Shown here piece after piece: positions 1-7,867 of a DNA stretch of 64,000 bases. The stretch is from Thermoanaerobacterales bacterium UBA4880 (GTDB lineage Bacteria; Bacillota; Thermoanaerobacteria; Thermoanaerobacterales; UBA4877): contig DHDI01000002.1 in assembly GCA_002399285.1 (NCBI GenBank), positions 112,549 to 176,548 on the forward strand, in the 5' to 3' direction. Position numbers and translations under genes: made by a program. Every line of letters begins with the position of its first letter. The stretch's first letter is position 1. Under the pieces are notes generated by a model. It was given only the letters and a program-made list of their open reading frames with translations, had not been told where the DNA came from and searched no databases.

Positions 1-133
1 GCGTGGATTTGCCCGCGCCGTTCTCGCCGAGAAGCGCCAGCACCTCGCCCTTCTCTAAAGTAAGCTCTACGTCATCCAGGGCCTTGACGCCGGGAAACTC
101 CTTGCCGATACCCTTCATCTCCAGCAGCGGCAT
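1..133 (-). CDS. rbsA: Ribose ABC transporter ATP-binding protein, N-terminal fragment (window edge)
   Basis: This is the first 44 codons of a sugar ABC transporter ATPase, cut by the left edge of the window. The reading frame starts at an ATG at 133 immediately after the rbsD stop codon. The Walker A motif (GENGAGKST) is the last thing visible. RbsA energises ribose import with the RbsC permease and RbsB binding protein, which must lie beyond the edge. The gene order rbsR-rbsK-rbsD-rbsA supports the name. The ATPase family covers many sugars, so the substrate is inferred from the neighbours. Confidence 0.85.
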   Translation of the reverse strand, partial: MPLLEMKGIGKEFPGVKALDDVELTLEKGEVLALLGENGAGKST

Positions 134-529
134 TTAAAACACCACCCCGGACCGCAAGATGATATTGCAGTATGAGGTATATTCGCCCGTTCTCACGACC
201 GCCATGCTGTCCCTGGTCATGGCCTTCAGCTGCTCGTGATTTACCTCTTTTACAGGTATATCGCCCAGCATCTCTCTTACCTCGTTATATACATCGGGGC
301 TCTTTTCTTTCATCTCTCCCGCTATGATGGCTTCCTCGACATCCAGCTCCGTGAGTATAACCCTGAGAGTCTCTATAAACCCGGGTATACCGCGGGTAAG
401 CGCCAGGTCTATCCTCTCGGTCTCTTTGGGTATGGGCAGGCCGCTGTCTGCAATGGTTATGGTATCCTTATGCCCCATCCTGGCAATCACCCCGGAAAGC
501 CTGTCATTTATCAGCGCCGTCTTCTTCAT
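134..529 (-). CDS. rbsD: D-ribose pyranase
   Basis: A 131-residue protein with the RbsD/FucU fold signature: a start like MKKTALINDRLSGVIARMGH and an ending with a conserved tyrosine-containing GEYTSYCNI segment. RbsD interconverts the beta-pyranose and beta-furanose forms of ribose so that the kinase receives its substrate. Its length is normal for the family. Its start overlaps the rbsK stop by four bases (ATGA), and it abuts rbsA, so the genes are translationally coupled. Expression is expected to be controlled by RbsR at the operator near 2451-2483. Confidence 0.93.
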   Translation of the reverse strand: MKKTALINDRLSGVIARMGHKDTITIADSGLPIPKETERIDLALTRGIPGFIETLRVILTELDVEEAIIAGEMKEKSPDVYNEVREMLGDIPVKEVNHEQLKAMTRDSMAVVRTGEYTSYCNIILRSGVVF

Positions 530-1425
530 ATTCCCTGCCTCCTTAAAAATTCTTCCGCTTCACCATACGTGGGGATGGAGCTCTGCGCTCCCTGCCTTGT
601 CACGGTAACGGCCCCCACGGCATTGGCAAACCGCAGGCCAGGCCGTATATCCCCGCTGCCCAGGGACACGGCCAGGCCGCCTATAAAGGCATCTCCCGCC
701 GCCGTGGAATCCACGGAATGCACCTTAAAACCATCTTCTCTATATCCTCTGACGCCGTCCACATAGAGACAACCCTTGGAACCCAGAGTCACGACGACCG
801 ATTTTACCCCTCTGCCCAGCAGCAACCTTGCCCCTTCCACTATGTCATCCGTTCCCGTAAGGATCTTAAGCTCGGTCTCGTTGGGCACGATGATATCCGT
901 AATGGGGTATATGTCATCCGAAAGCGGCCGGGCCGGAGCGGGATTCAGTATCACCTTTGTTCCCAGTCCGTGTGCCAGCCTTATGCATCCCTCCGCGGTC
1001 TCAGTAGGTATCTCCAGCTGCAGCACCACATAGTCCGCAGCCGCGATCTCATCCCGGAAACCCATGACCCAGTCCATATCCAGCCGGTAATTGGCTCCGG
1101 GATATACCACGATGGTATTGCTGCCCTCATGATCGACGTTGATGAAGGCATTGCCGGTGGCGGTATCGGCGATCTCTATCCCCGCGGTGGATATGCCTTC
1201 CCTTGCTAATGCCGCGGTGAGGGATTTACCCATGCCGTCCTTACCCACGGCGCCTATCATCATAACGTCCGCGCCTAAGCGCGCGAGGGCCACCGCTTGA
1301 TTCGCCCCCTTGCCTCCCGGGCTTTGCTTAAAATGATCCGCGGTTATGGTCTCTCCCTTTGCCGGCAGATGCTGTACCGCCATGGTAAAATCCATGTTTA
1401 TGCTGCCTATCACGATAGCTTTCAT
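526..1425 (-). CDS. rbsK: Ribokinase
   Basis: A 299-residue PfkB-family sugar kinase that phosphorylates ribose at O5. The N-terminal signature GSINMD and the GGKGANQA substrate-binding segment near residue 40 are visible. The C-terminal PfkB motif DSTAAGDAFIGG carries the catalytic aspartate and the anion hole near residue 245. The ATG at 1425 directly follows the rbsR stop. The genes rbsR, rbsK, rbsD and rbsA are packed without gaps, which indicates one transcript. Confidence 0.95.
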   Translation of the reverse strand: MKAIVIGSINMDFTMAVQHLPAKGETITADHFKQSPGGKGANQAVALARLGADVMMIGAVGKDGMGKSLTAALAREGISTAGIEIADTATGNAFINVDHEGSNTIVVYPGANYRLDMDWVMGFRDEIAAADYVVLQLEIPTETAEGCIRLAHGLGTKVILNPAPARPLSDDIYPITDIIVPNETELKILTGTDDIVEGARLLLGRGVKSVVVTLGSKGCLYVDGVRGYREDGFKVHSVDSTAAGDAFIGGLAVSLGSGDIRPGLRFANAVGAVTVTRQGAQSSIPTYGEAEEFLRRQGI

Positions 1426-2430
1426 TTAAGTCGCCTTCTTTACCGAATTTCTTATGACCAGCTGGGGTTTCAGCTTTATTTCCGCCTGCTCCAGTTCCCG
1501 GCCCTCGATCAGCTTTATGAGCATCCCGGTGGCCACCTCTCCCATCTCATAGCACGGCTGCGCCACGGTGGTCAATTTGGGCTCCATGAAACCTGCTATC
1601 TGGATATCGTCAAACCCCGTGACCGATACGTCCCCCGGTACCGCGCAGCCCCTCTGCTTCAATATCTCCATGGCTCCCACGGCCGTAAGGTCATTGGCGC
1701 AGATCACCGCCGTGAATTTTTCGCCCCTGTCAAGCAGTTTAGTCATGGCCTCCTTGCCACCGGATAATTTATAGTTGCCCTCCTCGATAAGCCGCTTTTG
1801 GGCAGTCATCCCATAATCATCCAAAGCCTGCTTGAAACCCTCGTACCGATTGCACGCGCTGCGGCCCTTCGGTCCGCCTATATATGCGACGTCCCTGTGG
1901 CCCATCTGCAGCACATAACGGGCCATCTGATACATACCGTCGAACCCGTCGCTGTATACGCCGGGCAGATGATCTATGTCCATGTACCTGTCCAGAAGCA
2001 CAAAGGGCATGTCATAGTCCGTAAGCTGCTTTATGTGTCCGGATACGGGACTCGCGCTGCTGTTGAAGATTATGCCGTCCACGCATTTCTCTTTTAATAC
2101 GTTTATATACAGCTCCTCTTTGTCCGCACGGTCGTCGGTATTGCAAAGGATCACGTTGTAGCCGTATATGTTGGCGGTATCCTCCACACCTCTCGCGATC
2201 TCGGGAAAGAAAGGGTTGGCTATATCGGGAAGTATGAGGCCCAAGGTGTTCGTCCTCTTGGTCACCAGCCCCCTGGCTATCCTGTTGGGCTGATACTTGA
2301 GCTCCTCCATCACCCTGAGTATCTTCTCCCTGGTTTCATCCCCGACCCCTTCGCTTTTATGATTGATGACTCTGGACACAGTCGTTATGGATACGTTCGC
2401 CGCCTTAGCCACATCTTTTATAGTTGTCAT
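1426..2430 (-). CDS. rbsR: LacI-family ribose operon repressor
   Basis: A LacI-family regulator of about 334 residues. The N-terminal helix-turn-helix reads TIKDVAKAANVSITTVSRV, followed by a hinge and a periplasmic-binding-protein-like effector domain. The preferred start is the ATG at 2430, just after a GAGGAG ribosome binding site; an in-frame TTG five codons upstream has no such site. It is the first gene of the ribose operon and lies directly downstream of a LacI-type palindromic operator, so autoregulation and ribose-responsive control of the operon are the likely roles. The ligand is inferred from the operon. Confidence 0.9.
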   Translation of the reverse strand: MTTIKDVAKAANVSITTVSRVINHKSEGVGDETREKILRVMEELKYQPNRIARGLVTKRTNTLGLILPDIANPFFPEIARGVEDTANIYGYNVILCNTDDRADKEELYINVLKEKCVDGIIFNSSASPVSGHIKQLTDYDMPFVLLDRYMDIDHLPGVYSDGFDGMYQMARYVLQMGHRDVAYIGGPKGRSACNRYEGFKQALDDYGMTAQKRLIEEGNYKLSGGKEAMTKLLDRGEKFTAVICANDLTAVGAMEILKQRGCAVPGDVSVTGFDDIQIAGFMEPKLTTVAQPCYEMGEVATGMLIKLIEGRELEQAEIKLKPQLVIRNSVKKAT

Positions 2431-2450
2431 AACATTACTCCTCAAGTTTA

Positions 2451-2483
2451 GCGTTTTACGAAAACGTTTTGCGAAAACGTTTA
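2451..2483 (-). promoter_or_regulatory. LacI-type operator (RbsR and/or CcpA box)
   Basis: Two overlapping copies of a CGAAAACGTTT-type palindrome lie 20 to 50 bases upstream of rbsR. The central sequence CGAAAACGTTTTGCG has the CG-centred symmetry of LacI/GalR-family operators and also resembles a catabolite-responsive element. The tandem copies may serve both the local repressor and CcpA. The binding protein is inferred. Confidence 0.75.
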
Positions 2484-2530
2484 ACTATATGATACAGCGT
2501 AGCCCCTTCCGTGTCAAGTGCCGGTGCAAA

Positions 2531-2566
2531 TAAAAAAACCGCTATACATCGTATAACGGTTTTCGA
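2531..2566 (-). terminator. Intrinsic terminator after the thioesterase gene
   Basis: On the minus strand a stem (AAAACCGTTATAC paired with GTATAGCGGTTTT) is followed by a run of seven T. It lies about 35 bases past the thioesterase stop codon. The stem is nearly symmetrical, but the T-run favours minus-strand termination. Confidence 0.8.
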
Positions 2567-2600
2567 TCTGTCAGATATTATCGGCGTACAGCCAAACATA

Positions 2601-3044
2601 TTACTTTCCAATTGAACCGAGATTGAAAAACGTCTCTCTGCACACGGCCAAAAGCTTGCCGTCCTGATTATAGGCCTGGCCCTCGGCCACCGCAGTGCTT
2701 TTGCCGAGATGGACGACCTTTGCGGTCACCTTTATCGTATCTCCAGGCTTGGCAGGCGCGATGAAGTTAATATCCGCGTCCAGAGAGGTTATCTTATAAC
2801 TTCCCAGCGTCCCTATGGCCATGCCGAGAGCGGTATCAAACAGCGAGAAGATCATGCCTCCGTGGGCATTCCCGGCAGGATTTTCGTGTTCCTCCCGTAC
2901 GACGGCCGTGAGCTCTGCTATCCCCTTATCGACCATGGATAAATTCATACCCAGCAGCCTGTGATACGGCGTATTTTTGTTTATCGCGATACCTTTTTTA
3001 AATAATTTCTCATCAATTCCCTTATTTATTGGGTCCGACTTCAT
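2601..3044 (-). CDS. PaaI-type hotdog-fold thioesterase
   Basis: A 147-residue single-domain hotdog protein. The motif NPAGNAHGGMIFSLFDTALG near residue 55 is the PaaI/YigI-family signature in which the Asn-Ala-His-Gly-Gly loop and the following acid form the thioester hydrolysis site. The expected activity is acyl-CoA thioester hydrolysis, and the precise acyl group cannot be read from the sequence. It has an AGGAGG ribosome binding site at the ATG and its own terminator, so it is probably monocistronic. Confidence 0.85.
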   Translation of the reverse strand: MKSDPINKGIDEKLFKKGIAINKNTPYHRLLGMNLSMVDKGIAELTAVVREEHENPAGNAHGGMIFSLFDTALGMAIGTLGSYKITSLDADINFIAPAKPGDTIKVTAKVVHLGKSTAVAEGQAYNQDGKLLAVCRETFFNLGSIGK

Positions 3045-3090
3045 AAATTTCCTCCTATCCGCATTATCAAAATGTTGACTGCAATATAAT

Positions 3091-3498
3091 CTACATGTCC
3101 TTTTCGCTCACCACCTGGGTGCCAGCCCATTCATCCCCGTACCTCCTTCCATACGGGTCGGTCATCACCCTGTATATCTCTACTCCCCAAATGATCATAT
3201 CCACTAACCCGCACAGTACGTGTCCCAAAAACGGTATTATCATAAAGAGATTTGGAATGGCAAATATTATGTTGCGCTTTGCGGAATCGCCGTATGTTGC
3301 CGGACCGAAGCCCGTCATCGTCCTTAGTCCAAGAAGCTTCTTACCCACGCTCCTTCCGTCCATCAGCCCGTCTTTCAAAAGCATGTACAGAAATCCTATC
3401 AAGCCGCCGACTACCGGTAAAACGCCGCATAGACCGGATATGGCAGCATCTATGGCATATGCAAAAAATCTTTGGATCGTATCCGCCTTGTTATACAC
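3091..3498 (-). CDS. RDD-family membrane protein
   Basis: A small membrane protein of about 135 residues. The preferred start is the GTG at 3498, which has a GAAGGGGG ribosome binding site; a longer frame reaches 3558 without one. The RDD signature is visible as RFFAYAIDAAISG near the start, followed by a GRSVGKKLLGLR loop and hydrophobic segments around residues 15-45 and 75-115. RDD proteins are mostly uncharacterised, and some have been linked to ion transport. The neighbours give no functional clue. Confidence 0.75.
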   Translation of the reverse strand: MYNKADTIQRFFAYAIDAAISGLCGVLPVVGGLIGFLYMLLKDGLMDGRSVGKKLLGLRTMTGFGPATYGDSAKRNIIFAIPNLFMIIPFLGHVLCGLVDMIIWGVEIYRVMTDPYGRRYGDEWAGTQVVSEKDM

Positions 3499-3576
3499 GG
3501 CAAAACCCCCTTCAACATCCGATAGCATTATTATATAACAATCAATATCAAAATCCAAATCAAAACCTGCGGGGCC

Positions 3577-4671
3577 TCATATTTTATCCTTTGATCCGCT
3601 GATAGCCCGGGATATTTCCAGGCGCGCGGACTCATCCCGTTCCACGCGGTACGTCTCTTCCAACAGACCGAGAGACTTCTTTCCCAGGATGCGCGACAGC
3701 GCCCATGCGGCAGTGCCCCGTATCACCGGCCGCGGGTCGGACAGCAGTCTTTCCACAGTATTAGCCAGGCCCTCCGCCCTCATATTCCCGGCGGCTATCA
3801 GGGCATTCCTCTGTATAACGGTCTTCCCTCTCCATCCGGCCGACGTCATACAAAAGCTGTCCTTAAATTCCCTGTTGTTCATTGTGAGGATAAAGCCTAT
3901 ATCCTCCGTGTCGTAGGACATGTCCATATCAAAAGCGGGATTTGGCCCGCTGCCCGCCCTATTGTAAGGACACGCCTCCTGACAGGTATCGCAGCCGTAT
4001 ATCCTGTTTTGCAGCCTGCGCTTCATATCGTCGGGAAGAAATCCCTTCGTAACCGTGATATAGGAAAGGCACTTCTTGGCGTTTATCTCATAGGGCTCCA
4101 CGATGGCTACGGCCGGGCAGGCCCTCATACACCTGTCACAGTCCCCACAGCCTGCCTCCAAGGGCATGTCGGGCCTTATATACATATCCGTTATTAGTTC
4201 ACCTAAGAAAATAAAGGAACCCATATATGGGTTTATTATAGAACAGTTTTTTCCGTAAAAACCTATCCCCGCCCTCCTTGCTATCTCACGTTCCACCATG
4301 GGATTATTGTCGGTCAGTGCAACCGACCGCGCGCCGTATTCTTTCTGCAAAAACTCTTTAAGCTCCCCCAGCATATTTCCCATCACCGCATGATAGTCTC
4401 TCCCCATACCTGCCCGGGCTATCTTGCCTCCGCCGCTGTCCTTTCTCTTACTGCCGCCGTAATAGATGCCAAGGGATATAATGGAGCGCGCCCCCGGCAG
4501 CATCGCCGACGGATCGGTCCTCTCCTCTGCGTCCCCCTTCTCCAGTCCGGAGAGGTATCCCTTGCGTTCCCTGTCCTTTAGCACCCCGGCCACGTCCAAT
4601 ATACCGGCATCGGTAAAACCTGCGACGTCGAAACCTATGGACTTTGCATATTGCCTTATCTTTTCCTTCAT
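3577..4671 (-). CDS. queG: Epoxyqueuosine reductase
   Basis: A protein of about 364 residues that reduces epoxyqueuosine to queuosine in tRNA, using cobalamin and two [4Fe-4S] clusters. The first ferredoxin-like motif is CGDCDRCMRACP near residue 190. The second cluster is contributed by CDTCQEACPYN. A C-terminal HEAT-like region (RPVIRGTAAWALSRI) is present. The ATG at 4671 is preferred over an upstream in-frame start because it is close to a GGTGAT-type ribosome binding site. The gene stands alone between divergent promoters. Confidence 0.92.
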   Translation of the reverse strand: MKEKIRQYAKSIGFDVAGFTDAGILDVAGVLKDRERKGYLSGLEKGDAEERTDPSAMLPGARSIISLGIYYGGSKRKDSGGGKIARAGMGRDYHAVMGNMLGELKEFLQKEYGARSVALTDNNPMVEREIARRAGIGFYGKNCSIINPYMGSFIFLGELITDMYIRPDMPLEAGCGDCDRCMRACPAVAIVEPYEINAKKCLSYITVTKGFLPDDMKRRLQNRIYGCDTCQEACPYNRAGSGPNPAFDMDMSYDTEDIGFILTMNNREFKDSFCMTSAGWRGKTVIQRNALIAAGNMRAEGLANTVERLLSDPRPVIRGTAAWALSRILGKKSLGLLEETYRVERDESARLEISRAISGSKDKI

Positions 4672-4742
4672 ATATATCACCTTCGATAGTTCCACACTCT
4701 ATGCATCGGCCTGATTATCGCCTCTTGTGGCATAATATCATA

Positions 4743-4775
4743 TTTACAGCCGGTTTACAATGAACCGGCTGTAAA
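4743..4775. repeat. 13-bp inverted repeat upstream of the DUF2975 operon
   Basis: The arms TTTACAGCCGGTT and AACCGGCTGTAAA are perfectly complementary around a 7-base spacer. There is no T-run on either side, so it looks more like an operator or a structured leader than a terminator. It lies between queG and the DUF2975 promoter. Confidence 0.5.
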
Positions 4776-4781
4776 ACGTCA

Positions 4782-4840
4782 AATTATTTATCGTAATACG
4801 ATAAATAATTATTGACATTCGATCCCCATTAATGTACTAT
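4782..4840 (+). promoter_or_regulatory. SigA promoter with adjacent palindromic operator
   Basis: A textbook promoter has TTGACA at 4812-4817, a 17-base spacer and TACTAT at 4835-4840. Directly upstream, 4782-4810 is a perfect palindrome with 12-base arms (AATTATTTATCG and its complement) around TAATA. The operon downstream encodes a small XRE regulator, which is the natural candidate to bind this site. That link is inferred. Confidence 0.75.
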
Positions 4841-4891
4841 TAAGTTAAAAGATGAAATACAATATCGTCATAGGGAAAAGAGGGGGATCTC

Positions 4892-5371
4892 ATGAGTCAA
4901 TCGGTACTGTCAAAATGGCTGAAGCTGATCATCGTTGCCGTGGGGCTGTGCGGCCTGCTCGTCTATGCCTGGGTCGTACCTTCCTTAGGACAATCGGTCG
5001 CTGCGGAAGCGCCGGAGTTTGCATATTGCTACCGTCCATGGCTGATCCTGATATGGGTAACGGCCGTTCCCTGCTATGTGATTTTAGCGTTGGGATGGAA
5101 AATATCAAAGAACATAGGTAATGACCGGTCCTTTTCTGAAGAGAATGCGAAACTGCTGAAATGGATTGCGGTATTGGCCGCGGCGGATGCCGGATTCTTC
5201 TTCGTGATGAACATAATATTTTTATTCCTAAATATGAACCATCCCGGCATCGTGCTGATGTCACTAATAGTGCTGGTAGCCGGGGTCGCAGTATCCGCTG
5301 TGGCGGCTGCTCTGTCCCATCTCGTGAAAAAGGCCGCCGGACTGCAGGAGCAGAGCGACCTTACGATATAG
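4892..5371 (+). CDS. DUF2975-like four-helix membrane protein
   Basis: A 159-residue protein with four hydrophobic segments, at roughly residues 10-30, 45-70, 90-115 and 120-145, as in the DUF2975 (YoaS-like) family. It is followed after 12 bases by a small XRE regulator. This pairing is common in Firmicutes, where the regulator controls the membrane partner. No catalytic motif is visible and the function is unknown. A GGGGG ribosome binding site precedes the ATG. Confidence 0.75.
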   Translation: MSQSVLSKWLKLIIVAVGLCGLLVYAWVVPSLGQSVAAEAPEFAYCYRPWLILIWVTAVPCYVILALGWKISKNIGNDRSFSEENAKLLKWIAVLAAADAGFFFVMNIIFLFLNMNHPGIVLMSLIVLVAGVAVSAVAAALSHLVKKAAGLQEQSDLTI

Positions 5372-5383
5372 AGGAGGGCGGCT

Positions 5384-5599
5384 ATGGAAGACGAGATCAT
5401 TATCAACATCGACGTTATGCTTGCCAAGCGTAAAATGAGCGTCACGGAACTGGCGCAGCGGGTGGGTATCACCATCGCCAACGTCTCCGTCCTGAAAAAC
5501 GGGAAGGCCAAGGCCATCAAGATATCCACCCTGGCGAAGCTGTGCGCCGCCCTCGACTGCCAGCCGGGCGACATCCTGGAATACAGGAGGAAGGAGTGA
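5384..5599 (+). CDS. Small XRE-family regulator (YozG-like)
   Basis: A 71-residue protein that is essentially one helix-turn-helix domain (MSVTELAQRVGITIANVSVL). It ends with the Cro/YozG-type tail in which ALDCQPGDILEY is recognisable. It is translated from a GAGGAGGG site 12 bases after the DUF2975 gene. The likely role is repressor of its own operon through the palindrome at 4782-4810. This is inferred from context. Confidence 0.85.
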   Translation: MEDEIIINIDVMLAKRKMSVTELAQRVGITIANVSVLKNGKAKAIKISTLAKLCAALDCQPGDILEYRRKE

Positions 5600-5603
5600 G
5601 CGC

Positions 5604-6050
5604 ATGAACGGGAAAGCCGCGATACTCACCATAGCGCTGAGCATACTCTTCCTCTCGTGCCTCAGCGGTTGTTCCGCCATAGATAGGGCACTTTCGCCGT
5701 CCGAAATAGAGGACGGCTTCACAGAGAGATGGCTAAAGACGTTGAGCGGCGAGTACCATATTGATATACCCAAATCCGCAATATACCTGAAGGGATTCTA
5801 CGAACCCGGGCAGGACTTCAGCGTACACATGCTGTTCACCGTAAACGCCGGTGATTTTGACGACATGGTCGGCGAGGACTGGACAGACGACTCAGATGAT
5901 CCCTCCTTCGGCGGCGAATGGTATATGGACCTGACCGATGCCAAACTGCCCCATTGCTACGTCTACTCCAAAAAATACACGGTACTGTTTCGCTCGGATG
6001 CATCTGAAGACGGAAAGGTCACCTGTGTCTTCGTCGGATGGCGGCCGTAG
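5604..6050 (+). CDS. Putative lipoprotein
   Basis: A 148-residue protein with a lipoprotein signal peptide: a Lys near the N-terminus, a hydrophobic core, then the lipobox LSGC with Cys near residue 23. The mature part is acidic and has no motif I recognise. It starts four bases after the XRE regulator, so it belongs to the same operon and is probably a membrane-anchored partner of the DUF2975 protein. Confidence 0.65.
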   Translation: MNGKAAILTIALSILFLSCLSGCSAIDRALSPSEIEDGFTERWLKTLSGEYHIDIPKSAIYLKGFYEPGQDFSVHMLFTVNAGDFDDMVGEDWTDDSDDPSFGGEWYMDLTDAKLPHCYVYSKKYTVLFRSDASEDGKVTCVFVGWRP

Positions 6051-6060
6051 GCCGGATATC

Positions 6061-7755
6061 TTACCTCACCGTCTTAAAACCCCGGTATCTGTTAAAGGCT
6101 GCGGCTATCTCGTATTTCCGCGGCCTGGCCATGTTTCCCGGGTGCCCCCTGAAGGGTGAAATGCAGTCAAGGCCTCGCCCGTCGATATCGGAGAGTACCA
6201 GTGAGATGATATCTGCAAGCGTCCTGTGATCATCCGCATACCTGTCCCTGGCATATCTTATTATGTCTGCAATGGCAGCGGTCTGGCTGCCGTCGGCTAT
6301 CTGCTCCACCATGCCGAGATCCACATTCTCATGTCCCAGCCTTATATCCTCCCTGCCCTTGGACTGTATCTTATCCTTATAACCGGCATCCAGACTGTTC
6401 CTGACCGGTATCCTGTCCTTGATATTCCCGAAGTCCGGCCGCTTGTCCTGCACCCTTATGGAAGGCATCTGCTTGGTTATATCTTTGGCTGCCCCGGTCA
6501 CGTCATAGGGCAGGAAACTGTCCATCATTATCACCCTGTCGCACACGTCGAAGTAGTCGCCCGAACCGCCCAGAACAAGTATGGAGGACACGCCCCTTGT
6601 CTCATAGAGCGCCCTCACGCTGTCCAGAAAGGGCGTTATCGGCTCCTTATCCGAGGATACCAGCCTCTGCATCCGAGCGTCCCTTATCATGAAATTGGTA
6701 GCGCAGGTGTCCTCATCCATGAGAAGCAGGGTCGTCCCCACCTCCAGCGCCTCTATGATATTGGCGGCCTGCGACGTACTGCCGCTGGCATTCTTACTGC
6801 AAAAATATCTTGTGTCCTCTCCCGTAGGCACGTTGTTTATGAATGGGGATATATCCACATTTTCCACATATCTGCCGTCCTCCGACCTTATCTTTACGGC
6901 ATCATCCGCCGTAATGGCGTACTCTCTGCCATCGCCGGGGATGTGATCATACACGCACCTTTCGATCGCCTTGAGAAGCGTGCTCTTGCCATGATAGCCC
7001 CCGCCCACTATGAGCGTGACTCCTTGCTCTATCCCCATGCCCGTGATTTTGCCTGCATAGGGCAGGTCCATGACCACCCTCAGAGAATCGGGAGATTTAA
7101 AGGGCACGACATTTTTAAGCGGCCGCTCGCTTATGCCGCTCTCCCGCGGCAGGCCCGAACCGTCGGCCACAAATGCCACAAGATGCCTTTCTTTAAGTAA
7201 CTTCCTCATATACCGCTGATCCCTGTAAAGCTCTATAAAACGCCTCAACTCCTCACGGCTTACGCTGTCATAGAACATGGAAGCCTTGACGACGGACGGA
7301 ATAGTCTCAATGAAGATCGCTGCAGCTTGTTTTCCCAGTATTCTTCTGCCTGCCGCCGGAAGCCCCACCTCAAACCTGGCCTCTACGGCATCAACCGTTA
7401 TATGCATGGAGGTCCTCTCCAATATCTCCTGCCCGCCGCAGTCGATGGCTATCAGGCCGCTCTTTCCCGTGCCCCTGCCGCCGCTTCCAAACTTAAGTAT
7501 ATTTTTGGCAAACTGCCTCGTCAGGTAATCGCCCAGGGCTGTCCGGCCGTCCCTATCCTTTATATACTCGCCGGGAAATGTCTGCCGCACGGCGGCCCGC
7601 ACCCGTGAAGGCGGCGCAAAGGGATCGCTTTGGACGTGGTCGATAAAGAGCCGGAACTCCCCCATGTCGTATTCGCCCTCTATGTCCTTATACGCCTTGT
7701 ATCCCTTGCCGTCTATTTTGTTCAGTATATCGGTAAGTTCATTCAATGTCTTCAA
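6061..7755 (-). CDS. Predicted ABC-class ATPase (DUF2791/PF09818-like)
   Basis: A large soluble ATPase of about 564 residues. The Walker A motif GGGYHGKSTLLKAIE lies near residue 260. A Walker B-like hydrophobic stretch ends in LLLMDEDTCATNFM near residue 350, followed by a switch region (ILVLGGSGDYFDVCDRVI). This matches the 'predicted ATPase of the ABC class' family, which has no membrane part and an unknown role. The frame runs to a GTG at 7764, but the TTG at 7755 is better spaced from GAGAGG. It converges tail to tail with the lipoprotein gene. Confidence 0.8.
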   Translation of the reverse strand: MKTLNELTDILNKIDGKGYKAYKDIEGEYDMGEFRLFIDHVQSDPFAPPSRVRAAVRQTFPGEYIKDRDGRTALGDYLTRQFAKNILKFGSGGRGTGKSGLIAIDCGGQEILERTSMHITVDAVEARFEVGLPAAGRRILGKQAAAIFIETIPSVVKASMFYDSVSREELRRFIELYRDQRYMRKLLKERHLVAFVADGSGLPRESGISERPLKNVVPFKSPDSLRVVMDLPYAGKITGMGIEQGVTLIVGGGYHGKSTLLKAIERCVYDHIPGDGREYAITADDAVKIRSEDGRYVENVDISPFINNVPTGEDTRYFCSKNASGSTSQAANIIEALEVGTTLLLMDEDTCATNFMIRDARMQRLVSSDKEPITPFLDSVRALYETRGVSSILVLGGSGDYFDVCDRVIMMDSFLPYDVTGAAKDITKQMPSIRVQDKRPDFGNIKDRIPVRNSLDAGYKDKIQSKGREDIRLGHENVDLGMVEQIADGSQTAAIADIIRYARDRYADDHRTLADIISLVLSDIDGRGLDCISPFRGHPGNMARPRKYEIAAAFNRYRGFKTVR

Positions 7756-7825
7756 AATGTACACCTCTCCGTATTGCTTTTTATATAATTATACCCCAAC
7801 GGCAGTGTAAAATTAAAGAAAAAGA

Positions 7826-7850
7826 GGCCCGGCCAAACGGCCGGGTCCCA
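7826..7850 (-). terminator. Intrinsic terminator after the OPT transporter
   Basis: A GC-rich hairpin (GGACCCGGCC with GGCCGGGCCTC on the minus strand) is followed by TTTTTCTTT. It lies 18 bases past the transporter stop codon. Confidence 0.85.
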
Positions 7851-7867
7851 TCTGTCGATCTATTTAT

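Noticed and set aside
236..1767. Long plus-strand frames across the ribose operon
   Set aside because: They are antisense to rbsD, rbsK and rbsR, lack ribosome binding sites and show no conserved domains.
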